NCBI RefSeq assembly: GCF_009389715.1
Contig: NC_052397.1
Location: forward strand, 15,138,129-15,202,128
Length of the DNA stretch: 64,000 nt
Source of the DNA: Phoenix dactylifera
Taxonomy: Eukaryota; Streptophyta; Magnoliopsida; Arecales; Arecaceae
Reading direction: 5' to 3'
Positions 1-10,900 of the stretch are shown here, one piece after another. Under the pieces are notes generated by a model that was not told the origin of the DNA, searched no databases, and saw nothing but the letters and a program-made list of their open reading frames with translations. How positions within the stretch are numbered: the stretch's first letter is position 1; every line of letters begins with the position of its first letter. Position numbers and translations under genes: made by a program.

Positions 1-96
1 ATGAATACATTAGTGAGAGGATTGGTAGAAGGGAAACAGATTACCAGAGAGGAAGCAATTGCTTACATTAATGATGCTGCTACCAGAGAGTTATAA
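1..96 (+). CDS. 3' end of an unidentified reading frame
   Basis: The first 96 bases read open from base 1 to a TAA and encode 31 residues, rich in charged and helix-forming residues (ending NDAATREL). The frame may continue upstream of the window, in which case this is the last exon of a gene. I do not recognise the family. The 3' flank is AT-rich with no further exon, which fits a 3' UTR. The alternative is a chance open frame. Confidence 0.3.
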   Translation: MNTLVRGLVEGKQITREEAIAYINDAATREL

Positions 97-1148
97 GTAC
101 TCCTTGGGCCCCTCATTTTTTCGCATGGCAAATTGTGTAGGTACAACGATTAACACTGGACCAAAAGCATACAGCTCGACCCTTCAGTGTGTATAGCTTG
201 TCTTTTAGAAGTTCTTGTATGGTCTGCACAAGAGTGTGTTATTAGAAAATGTTTTTTGTTGATATGGTTCGTCTTTAATTTGGTTTTGTTCGTCTTTAAT
301 TATTAAACTGATAAGAGTTAAATATGTAGGATCGCAAACTTTATTCCATATGCTTGCATTCGTCATTCTAAGAAGCTTTAAAATTACAAGCTTTTACAAA
401 TCTGATATTTTTATCGTCTGAATGCCCATTCATAATATGAGAAATCTAAGCGTGGCGGACGTGCAGGAGGACCTCGTACAGGCGTCGCTTCCTCCCCTCC
501 GCCATGGATTCGCCTCTCGAGCGCTGGACTCAAGGTGACCAGAATTTTTTCTTGACTGTCCAATCTTCTATTAGGATGAACAGCAAGCCATTAGATCTAT
601 TTCTGATAACCTCCAAATTCTTTTCTTTCCCTAACCGAGCCCGAGTAATATATTTTAGATTCATCTCAGCATCCACTATTTTAATCAGAATTTGGGTCAA
701 TTTTAATCAGAACTTGGGTCTAAAAAGAATTTACCAGCAACCTATAGGTTTCAGCATTGCTTCCCAACTTAAACTTTCCGAGACACTTGTGCCTCTTAAA
801 CATCAAAAGTTCAAATGAAATTCAAAAGGTTTCATGTCTTTGAGGATGGGAGGTGCTCTTGCAAGGACTATTGGTAAGGCCTCGCCGAACCTGAAAATAA
901 CTCGGGAGTTTTGTGATATGACATGGGGCTTACCGCGTTCTAATTTTTTGATGTACATAACTTATTTGCAGATATATGTATCCATTATTTCAATTCTTCA
1001 AATATGAAAGTTATTCTTTATGTTTGTTGTATATAAAATAATCAGATGTTACAAAGTTATCTTTCAATAATGGTTTGGCTGTCATATTTTCCGACTTTCC
1101 TTCCACTTTTTTTCGAAAAATTAATATCTAAAATGAAATAGTACAGTG

Positions 1149-1191
<43 letters not shown>

Positions 1192-2540
1192 AGAGAGAAA
1201 GAGAGAGAGAGAAAGAGATGGACCAGGCTATATTCAATGTAGCTAGATCCGGATCCACTTGCCACTGCCATCCTTTGATCGACACGAATTTTGCAACATC
1301 CAAACAACATCCAAAGACCCGGTAATTGCCAATCCTTTGTAATAAAAAAACTAAATAATTAATGAGAACAGACAGGGCACACTGCCCATGCCCGTAATCC
1401 TCCCCCTTGGATGCATACCGTCCACGCTCTTTTTTTTTTTCTTTTTTTTTTTGTGTGGCTAGTACGGATCGATTATACCCGGCGTGAGCGGATAGATCCA
1501 ATAAAGTCAAAAAATAGAATACTTCGGAGTGCCAAGGGCAGCTCCCCAACACCATACCATAAGGTACCTCCGGAGTGACAAGCTACAAACGCTCCTTTTT
1601 TGAAGGAGCGACACCTCGGATTGGGTTTTGGCAGCGACAATTACCGGGTCATGCAAATTTGTGCACGTAAAGAATTCGGATTGGGTTTTGCAGCGACAAC
1701 TACTAGGAAGCTAACTGATATAATTGTAGACGAGACACCCTCGAATTGGATATTTGTCGCAGGAAAATGCTCCATTGCCACAAATAACCTAGTTAAAAGA
1801 GAGAGTTAACCATTTTTAATAGTAAGTCAAGCAACTTATACATGTATTTACCAAGTAAACAAGTTTGCTGGTGGACTTGATTCGATGTAACATGTTTATT
1901 AAACAGGAGGTTGGGTCTAGTTACCTGCTTATAAAGCATAACAGGTTTAGATGTCAAATCTTAATTTGTTCAATAGATAGGCCAAACTAAGGTTTGAGAT
2001 TTTCTAATCCGGTCCGTATCTACTCTGGTCTGATTCATGTCTGACCTGATCTAACGCATTTGCCGCCGCTCTTGCCCGTGCATGAGGCCATAGAGGCAAA
2101 AATGTCCAAAAGCATATACACGAAGGAAGAATGTGAAAATAGCATATAAAAATACATCGCTCCCATAAGAAGGCCATCTTCGACGAATATATCTTTTCCT
2201 TGTACTTTTTGAAAAACAAGCCATCTAAAAGCCGGACAGAAGACAAACTATCACGCTCTTATCTCATGATCATACGTCGTCGATGTAATAACTTAATAAT
2301 CTAATACTAGGTCAGAACGCAGAACAAATTAATAAAAGAAGGAACTACATCTTAAGCCGCCAAAAAAAGAAAGAAAAAAAAATTTACACAAACATCTCCT
2401 ACCCTGAAGGCTTGTAAGAGAACGCTACTACTCTTGTAGTTTCAGTGGAGGCTTGTGTTTGACTGAGATACTATTTCCACTTCGGCAAAACAACGCGCGC
2501 TAATGGGCGCTAGAATTTTCAGCTGCCGAGCTTCGCATCT
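97..2540. other. Intergenic region without a supported gene
   Basis: AT-rich spacer. It contains a GC-rich patch at about 455-535 with an ATG at 504 followed by a donor-like site near 530, but no partner exon was found. An imperfect 25-bp repeat occurs at about 1616 and 1676, and a microsatellite at 1153-1217. Long reading frames here are low-complexity or have no recognisable domain. Confidence 0.5.
1153..1217. repeat. Compound (TA)n-(GA)n microsatellite
   Basis: About 35 bp of uninterrupted TA dinucleotides run directly into about 30 bp of GA-rich dinucleotides. The long minus-strand reading frame across it (runs of Ser-Leu and Tyr-Ile) is an artefact of the repeat. Confidence 0.95.
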
Positions 2541-3608
2541 TCAGAAGGGCCGTAGGGAGTTTGCATAGGGAATCAAAACCGGATAACCTGAAGGGTAGCC
2601 TTTTTGCAATCCTTTCAACGCTCCTTTTTTGATATCGTAGCTATAGATAGAGCTATTCATCACAAAAACAAGCGTGTCGCTGTTGATCACTGTAAACGAG
2701 TGCACGTCTCCCGGACTTGTAAGCCCCATCTCCATCATGCTAACTTGATATTTTTCAACCCATACTATGCTCCCTTGATCCCGAGACATCACCCACAGCC
2801 TAAAAATTGAAGAACTCTGGCAACTTATCAAGCACAGAGATTTCTCACCCCACCTTGCGATCCGAATCTCATGGCAATCAGACGCCTTCGTTGCCACTCC
2901 CGGGATCGAAAGAATCTCGGAGCCCTCCTCTTCGATATCGAAGGCGACAATGTACGGAGCGGTATGCATGTAGGGCCCGCAAGTTGAAGCCAAATACACT
3001 GTACTGCCGCAAATAACCGGATACTCCAGTTGCAGATCTCTTGGACCTCCATTGACCGTCTTGTGGAACTTCCATGCACCGTCCGCCGAGGCGTAGACCC
3101 TGCACGAGTAAGGGGAGTGCCAATCTGGCGGCTTTGTGAGGCAGACCAGCTCGTAGCCTCTCGACTTCCGGTCGACGGCGACGCCGATGCATGACAGGTG
3201 GTGATGTTCTTCGCCGGTCGGCGGCGGGATGAAGCGAAGCGTGGCGATCGGAGCCACCGGATTGCAGACGCACAAGCTGCCTAAGATTCTAGACTTGTTT
3301 GAGCAGAGCACGAGACCGTTGGCTGAGGCCAGGACGACCCTTTCGGCGTGCTGCAAGAACCGGAGGCCTTCACTGGGTATGCCGGCATGAGGGTCGAGGA
3401 GAGTGAGGACGACGGAGCCATAGTATGGCCGAGTGAAGAAGCCCGAGTCGGCTTTGGTGTGACGAGATTGGGTAAGGAGGAAGTGATTGCATGCAGAGCG
3501 ACGCAGAACGCACCGACTGAGGGTTCGGAGCTTGGTGATGGCTTTCGCTGGGAGGAAGGAGAGGATCCCGGCGACTTCGTCCTCGGAGAGGCTCAATGGG
3601 GAGGCCAT
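2541..3608 (-). CDS. F-box protein, intronless
   Basis: Encodes a 355-residue protein. Residues about 6-50 form an F-box (LSLSEDEVAGILSFLPAK, then Leu, Ser and Cys positions typical of the Skp1-binding helix bundle). The remaining 300 residues look like an F-box-associated domain of beta strands with Trp- and Tyr-rich blocks. The family acts as the substrate-recruiting subunit of SCF E3 ubiquitin ligases; the target is unknown. The open frame extends 35 codons further upstream to 3713, but a good TATA box (TTATTTATAA at 3643-3652, TATA-like on the minus strand) lies between the two Met codons, so the start at 3608 is preferred. Length is normal for plant F-box/FBA proteins and the frame is intact. 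It is intronless, as many members of this fast-evolving family are. Confidence 0.85.
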   Translation of the reverse strand: MASPLSLSEDEVAGILSFLPAKAITKLRTLSRCVLRRSACNHFLLTQSRHTKADSGFFTRPYYGSVVLTLLDPHAGIPSEGLRFLQHAERVVLASANGLVLCSNKSRILGSLCVCNPVAPIATLRFIPPPTGEEHHHLSCIGVAVDRKSRGYELVCLTKPPDWHSPYSCRVYASADGAWKFHKTVNGGPRDLQLEYPVICGSTVYLASTCGPYMHTAPYIVAFDIEEEGSEILSIPGVATKASDCHEIRIARWGEKSLCLISCQSSSIFRLWVMSRDQGSIVWVEKYQVSMMEMGLTSPGDVHSFTVINSDTLVFVMNSSIYSYDIKKGALKGLQKGYPSGYPVLIPYANSLRPF

Positions 3609-3642
3609 GGCTGATGATGGTTCGCATGGCCAGGAGCTCGGG

Positions 3643-3652
3643 TTATTTATAA
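3643..3652 (-). promoter_or_regulatory. Probable TATA box of the F-box gene
   Basis: Reads TTATAAATAA on the minus strand, about 35-45 bp upstream of the Met at 3608. A transcript starting about 30 bp downstream would exclude the upstream in-frame Met at 3713 and would have a very short 5' UTR. Confidence 0.5.
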
Positions 3653-3820
3653 TATCCCGCGGATACTCCCAGTTCGAGTCGGAATCTAGTGATGCAGTCC
3701 GTGATTTCATCACCCACCGTCATACGTGGCAAGGGAATCGACAATCCCACTTAGAGTAGGAAAGTGATGCAAGTTTGTATTGATATCAACTACCTCCATC
3801 GTACGTGGCGAGGGATTCCG

Positions 3821-4320
3821 CCTTCGGTGAGAACCTAGGAAATATATTCCTTTCCTCTGTCTCGCTGGACCCTTTTATGGTTTTGATTAATGACTTTTTA
3901 TGGTTGATGACCGAATCTGGATATGATGCATTTAATCGTTTCTGCAATCTCAATTGTTGGTGTTTTCTGAATTGTTCAGCTTCATGCATAAACTATTATA
4001 GGCGCAATTTTTATGGCATTTTAGAAAATGATATCCATGATGCCTTCGGTAAGAACCTAGGAAATCTATTCCTTTCCCATCTCGCTGGACCCTTTTATGG
4101 TTTTAATTAATGGTCTTTTATGGTTGATGGCCGAATTTGGGTATGATGCATTTAGTCGTTTCTGCAATCTCAATTGTTGGTGTTTTCTGAATTGTTCAGC
4201 TTCATGCATAAACTATTATAGGCGCAATTTCTATGGCATTTTAGGAAATGATATCCATGATGCCTTCGGTAAGAACCTAGGAAATCTATTCCTTTTCCGT
4301 GTCTCGCTGGACCCTTTACT
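3821..4320. repeat. Tandem repeat, 220-bp unit, about 2.3 copies
   Basis: Copies begin at about 3821, 4042 and 4262, each with GCCTTCGGT(G/A)AGAACCTAGG. The first two are full length and differ by a few percent; the third stops after about 58 bp. The unit contains ATGCATTTA(A/G)TCGTTTCTGC and a long shared block. No protein domain is recognisable in it. It directly precedes the histone deacetylase fragment and may have arisen with it. Confidence 0.9.
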
Positions 4321-4393
4321 AACTCTTTTGTGTGAAGTATGCATAATTATTGAACTTCAGTTTTTTTTTTTTTTTTTCACCACCAATGTCCAG

Positions 4394-5378
4394 GTGCGTA
4401 GTTCTGAGTGCCAAGGAAGCTGAGGACAAGTACATAGCATCTGTTCATACCCAAAGACATGTCAAACTGATCAAGAATATCAGCTCAAAAAAATTTAATT
4501 CTCGACGTCTTAGGATTGCCTCAAATTTCAATTCTATATATTTTAACAAGGGTTCATCTGAAGCTGCTTCCCTTGCAGCAGGTTCACTTATTGAGGTAAT
4601 TTCATGTTCAATATTCTTAACTGGTTGCAATTTAACTCATCTCCATCCAATTAGTTAGAAACATTCTAAAATAATTTCACACCATCTCTTAACTGGACGA
4701 GTTACTGAATTTTATAAAAATAAAGCACCTCAGTCAGCTGCATTCTACTCTTATAAAATAATAATGGTACCTTCTAGGTTAACATCAAATGCTGTTTTTG
4801 CTTATTCCTCCAGTAGGTGTCTGAAAAGGTGGCCAAAGGGGATTTGGATTCTGCTATTGCCATTGTCAGGCCTCCTGGCCATCATGCAGAACCTGATGAA
4901 GCTATGGGCTTTTGTCTCTTCAATAATGTTGCAATTGCAGCTAATTTTCTCTTGAATGAAAGGGTATGTAATAATTTTTGTTTGCAAATTCTTTACCAAA
5001 ACCCAATTTTAGGGTGGCATCTCTACAAAATCAGCCAAACATGTAGCTATCTGATACTGAATAATGAACAGGTAGACTATGCTGTTTTATTTTTTGTGAA
5101 TGTTAACTCGTTGTGAGGTGATCTCATTAACATGGCTGATCATAACAAGCATATTACATATTGTAGGTTTGATTTTGGAAGCTTCTATCCTGCTCGTGAT
5201 GATGGTTCATATTGCATGATTGGTGAAGGGCCGGGTGCAGGTTATAACATCAATGTTCCTTGGGAACAAGGACAATGTGGTGATGCAGACTATATTGCTG
5301 TCTGGGACCATGTATTGTTTCCTGTGGCTGAATCTTACAATCCTGACATTATAATGATTTCTGCTGGATTTGATGCAG
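4394..5378 (+). pseudogene. Histone deacetylase fragment (class II, HDA5/HDA18-like)
   Basis: Three exon-like blocks with good splice sites match plant class II histone deacetylases. Block 1 (4394-4595) contains CVVLSAKEAEDKYIASVH and ends in LAAGSLIE. Block 2 (4817-4963) holds the catalytic [15 protein letters not shown], including the His-His pair. Block 3 (5167-5378) reads FGSFYPARDDGSY through SAGFDA. The exon that should lie between blocks 2 and 3, carrying the DWDxHHGNGT zinc-binding motif, is absent from the 203-bp gap. Splicing block 2 to block 3 directly shifts the frame and gives a stop almost at once. The N-terminal exon and everything after GFDA are also missing. This is a truncated copy, not a working enzyme, unless the assembly lost exons. 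Intact relatives deacetylate lysines on histones. Confidence 0.85.
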
Positions 5379-6817
5379 GTTATTTTCTTTTTACTTTTGT
5401 CGAAATTAGTTTTCTTTTAGTTCATGTCTGCAAACCGTCTATTCAGATCAGGATTTTGTACCATATCTATTATTGACGTGCAATGGAATTTGTTCATCTG
5501 GATGCCTTTTGCATGCCGGATTTTCTGAACAAAATGTGCACTTGTATAGTCATAGATGCACCCACATAGATCTGTTAATATTAGATTATCTAATCCACCA
5601 ACAAGCTGATTGCATAGCAAAATTCAGCATTTTGGCTTTCCAGTGTTTCTTCATGCAGCTTTAGGCCTGATGGGTTGTTTCAAATGGTTTAAGCTTAGAT
5701 TTTTCAGCTTCTCATGTGATTTCAAACGGTTTCTATTGGAACAATCCCAAATTGGAAAATTTGTCAGTTAAATTGGATCAATTCAGATTGATACCATTAA
5801 AACATAATAATTATAATTATAAAAATCAGAAAAGAGTTCTTAGACAACTTCCGATATAAGTTTCTCTATTGTGTTGGAATGAAATCCTCAACTTGTTGGG
5901 TTAATGGTTTATTGGATCAACTCAGACAATCAATTTGAAAGTTATACATATTCCATCCAATTAATGCAAGACAAAGTTTCTAATGATGTAAAGATAAGCA
6001 GTCACATTTATAGATAGAAATATTTACTAAATCACTTGACAAAGCGTGTCTTGGTCTCTTGGGTCTTCATTCCTAGGACTAACAAAATTCTGGTGGTTTC
6101 ACTGGTTCCAAATTATGTTTTTCACATTACTTTTTGGCGATGCTTTATCCTAAATTGGTGGAAACTAGGTTAGCATGATCACTATATTTGAAGGTAGTAG
6201 AGACAAATATCTTTCGGTGTTTGTGAATATTACTTCATCAAGCTTGTAGGACTGTTGGACTTCTGCTCTCGATGCTTTTACAATGGTTCTAAACAGTAAA
6301 AGGCCATTTTTGGTGAGAAATAGTCATGTAGCTACTGCATTATTTGGAAGGGAGGAGCACTAGTCATACATTACTCATTACCAAAATTTATTACCACAAA
6401 CACCAAGGAACAATTTCTTAGTTTCCTCGGATATTTCTACTAGGCCAAAAAAAAAAAAATCCATATACAAGAGCCTTGGACAAGCATACGGAGACTTGGA
6501 AGCAAAAACTTGCTCCTTTAAAATACCAAAAGAAAGTTGCTTTCTTAAACCATGTTGAGAACATCATATCGTAGTACATCTGGACACCATCGGATAATCT
6601 GTAGGTTTACGTAACACTGCAGTTTGTGTCCTTTCTATCAGATGAAAAAAAGAAGAATCTGATGGAAATATAAGAATGTTGTAGTTCAATCCATTGAATA
6701 CGAGTATTTCTATTTCAATTGCCAGATTCCTCTGGGAAGCCTTGGCTTCCATTCTAAAAGACTCAATAATGCATCAAAATACAATCCCTTAATGGCTTCA
6801 CGAGAAAGCGCAGAAAC
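5379..6817. other. Intergenic region, no gene seen
   Basis: AT-rich sequence between the deacetylase fragment and the 3' end of the carrier gene. I looked for the missing downstream deacetylase exons (after SAGFDA, the conserved block with DPLGG and the ALEGGYN motif) and found none. The distal part, towards 6817, is probably the 3' UTR of the minus-strand carrier gene. Confidence 0.5.
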
Positions 6818-7949
6818 TCAAGCTGCTTTTCGAATTTTAGAGCTTGTGTCGATTGATAAGCTACTGACTTCATGGACATTGGCATCCAATTTCTCATTGA
6901 AATGACTCCTCAGGAACTCCACAGCCATAAAGGTGAGGGCAGAGGCTGGGACGTACCACATTATTCTAGGGACACTGCCTTTGAACATACCGTTCAAGCC
7001 CTCGTCCGCCCATATCCTTCTAAAAGCATCCAGCCATCCATTGTACCTGGCAAAGCAAAACCAAATCAAATGATGCAACTTTCTGTTCAAGCGGTAGACA
7101 CTGAAATAGCCTACTGACAGATTCTTCTGGATTTAGCTTAAGAGACCTCAAACCAAACTAACCACACATTAATTTTTTTCTAAAAAAAACAAACGATAAT
7201 AGCTCGAAAATGACATCAGAAACCAATGACAGTAGCTCTTTAAGAAAATATGAATCACTAGAGTACTTTAGAAAGTAAATAAAAGTGATAAAAAGCAAAA
7301 AAATTCTTTAGTTTGACAGCAGAATCAACTAGAGCACATTATTGCAGAAAACAAGGGTGTGTTTTCAGGTGATCTTAAGAATTGTCTTACACTATCATCA
7401 TAAATACAGAACAGAATAAACTTTTGAGGCAACTAAATAAGACTGGCAAGACAAAGCAATGATTGCTGTGACTTTTAGAAAGGATAAGAAGGGTCAGTGT
7501 ATAATTCAGAATGCCAGCAAATAGAAAGAGTGCATGAGCATGTTGAGGTGGACATATCGTAAAATCAGGTAGATATAGCCAGAAATTAGTGTAAAAAGGT
7601 AAGCTTAGGAACCAGAACTGCAAAGAATAAGATGTCCAGAACCGATATGAGGTGGTTAGATCACATTTCACAAAGAGACTAAAGAGCTTAGCTGTTTGTA
7701 GAAGGGTTCTTAAGCTTGCATATAGGGGTATATAGAAACTAATTCATGCGGGAATAGAAATCATATATCAAGCCAAATAAGATTATAAGAAGGACAGGGC
7801 TTGCTCTTTATGGTTGTCTAATTAGGAAGAGGAGAAGGAGAAAAGTTAAAAAGAGAGTAGAGACACAATTATAGCATCACTACAGGAAATTGGTAAACAT
7901 GCGGTGAAACTTACAACAATAAAATTATATGTGAGATAAACTACCTCTC

Positions 7950-7990
<41 letters not shown>

Positions 7991-10900
7991 TAAACTTAAG
8001 ACATATGGATCCTTAATTTAGAAATAACTACTGCACCTCATAGTGGACCCTTGTACTTGCATTCTTGTTTTTATCACATCCAAAGGAGTGGTGAGATATG
8101 CGCTAAATCCTGCAGAACCATTAACGACAATAAAAACTTTACCCATTTGCATGTCAAGACAAGAAGCTTATTGTTTCTAAGAGAGAAAAGAGAAACTGAT
8201 ATATACGCAAGAGCAAAACTTACCGCCAGCTAATCCTCCCAATAGCAGTCCCTCAAAAGAACTACTGATATGCAAGTCAGCATCAGGTATAAATTTTTGC
8301 CTCCCATGCTCTGTCAAATCTTTCAGCGCTTCATAAAAAGTAACCTGCAAATTGTAAAGATAATATTTGATCAAAAACCAGAACTCAAGGAAGAATAAAA
8401 TTTACATATTACAACAAAAAGCTTACAATAGTTCTGATTACATAAAAATATCAAAAATTGAGGTGAATAACTAAAGACAAGCAAAAGAGAAGAGAGAGGC
8501 GAGGCAAGGCAAGACAAAAAAGAAAATGAGAGGCACTCACAATTATTGAGGATAAACTCTCATAACAGTGGTTTAGGAATTTGAACTAGTTAATGTGGTG
8601 GAGCAGCTACTTGAGATAGACTGGCAATCAGACCTAATGCTCTATGACTCAATGCACCAACAAGCATTCAATTAAAATAACAATATCAAAACACCATCAA
8701 GTAATGTAAGTGATTTTGACCAGGACATACCATCAGTCCAGCAAAAGGCACATCCCTTGCAAGTGTAGACCAATATCTGAAAAAAATGACCCAATATACA
8801 TCACCATGAAAAAGAGAATTGCATATATACATAACTTCTCTCTGCATTAAAATAGTACTGATTAAAAGGGAACTCCATTAATGTTCACGGGCCCCAAGCA
8901 ACTTAGTTACGCCCTAAACTCTAAATGCATGATTTGGACATTCAAATCAATGATCAAAATCACGCATTATGATCTGTAATGTCCTAAATTGCCCCCCCCC
9001 CCCCCCCCAAACAAAAAAAAAAAGAAAAGAAAATCCAAATGCAGTAGGGACTTATAAATCAATGGTTTGAAATTTTGGCCAAAATTGATCAGCATGGGCA
9101 GGACCGAACCAAACTGACCCTTGATTTCGGGTTTTGATCAATGCTGACAATTCTGATTGGTTTTGGTCCAGTTTCAGTTGTTTCAGCCGCTACTAGCTGA
9201 AACTGATCAAAACTAGCTACAAATGCTTCTTTTAAGCATTATTTTGGTGTATACAATTATATCAACATGATTTTTTCCATCTAAGTACATAGTCTACATA
9301 ACTTGAGTTAAAAATGGGATCAAGAGTGAATATAACCTTGATGGGCCAAGGCGTCCAAAAAAACCATATTTATGACAACATATTGCAAAGACTAATTTAA
9401 ACAACTAAATACGAGAGATTTCAAAGATATAGCATCTTTCTTTTAATAAAATAAATAACATTTTTTAACTAAATGCAAATGATTAAATAGAAACTTAACT
9501 TCAAAAACATAAGATTCCAATGTATTCGTGACTACTATTAGAAAATAAGAACATATTTGAATGCATTTGGTACTAAAAGGCTTTAAAATTGGTAAATATA
9601 ATGAATCTTTTAACATCTGAAGTTCAAGAAGGGAATATTATATATTTTATACATAATATGTTGTTCAGCCAAATATAGCAATATATTGTTGGCCTAGTAC
9701 TCTCAAAAACTACAAATAAAGATTATATAGAACACAAAATACCCAAAATTTCACCAAATAAAATTTTCTGGTTTCTTTTATTTTTCTTCTATTTTTAAAT
9801 TTTTAAAAATATTTCTTGATTTTCTTGACCAAAAATTTGAAACTTGGAGCGAAACTTCCAGAACCACTGCAATGCCGAAATCTAAACTTCACAGATCCAA
9901 CCAAAACAGAAACCCAAACCGAGTTTTTAAACCATGGTTTTAAGAAGATAATGAGCAGTCTAGATCATCAACTTGGATGACCCCCAAGCATTTGGCACGG
10001 TTTTACATTTTTTTTCAAGAATTGATGGGAAACCCGTCATCTTCATTCAAAGAGATATTGAAGGGAGCCATAGTATAATTATGTCAGCAATGTTCTAGGA
10101 AAGCTTACTTCCCTTATATAGTTATCAGTAGGGTAAATGTAAGCATCAATGATGTGGAAAAGAACTAATGAACTATGCCAAATCCTTCTTTTAATGGTTA
10201 TACAAAGAAAGAATAGAGGGAAAACATAAGAACAGCAGACAGAGCAAATGAGGCCCATTCTAGCGACATGCTTCTATTCTACTTTAATCTTCCAGTGTTC
10301 AGACCCACCTCATAATATGCATGGGAGATATTGGCACAAGTGGCTCCTATATACTTCCCAGAGATAGCCATTTACCATGTCCCAAAGTTTTCTCAAATAC
10401 CAGTTGTTTCCTCTAGTGCTTTTCAAACATTGGAACAGAGGATCAACCATTCTGTTACTAAACCTTACCATGCAATAATATTAATATTGTATGTATGAAA
10501 AATTATGCATGGAATTGGATGACAGGCTACTGGCTTTTGATACTTGGTAATAGTCATATCAAAATTCCCAATCTAAATAATATTTTTAATAGAGAGAAAG
10601 CAGTCTTCCAACCTGACTCTTTCTAAATGGCAACAGAATCGGTCTGAGCCAGAACAAGGCATATACACTCAATTAAAAATATCTGACCTCTTCATCTTAG
10701 ATTTGAAAAGTAAAAAAGTCGAATCTGTGTTTACTAGGAATTGAATCAACCCAAAGAAAAATAAAATTGTGAAAATGCTATACTGATGTTCTTGCATTTG
10801 TAACTTTGACTTAATAAATATTGAGAAGATTATGATACCCAGCATATAATCCCTTCAGACCTTGCTCCTTCCAAATTGAGTGACCTGCTTGAAACATTCC

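Noticed and set aside
504-535. Possible first exon beginning MDSPLERWTQ with a GT donor
   Set aside because: No partner exon or recognised family; noted only as a GC-rich patch.
1121-1555. Minus-strand open frame of 144 codons
   Set aside because: It crosses the TA/GA microsatellite and T-runs, has repetitive composition and no domain.
3348-3759. Plus-strand frames opposite the F-box gene
   Set aside because: Shadows of the minus-strand coding sequence; no independent domain or promoter.
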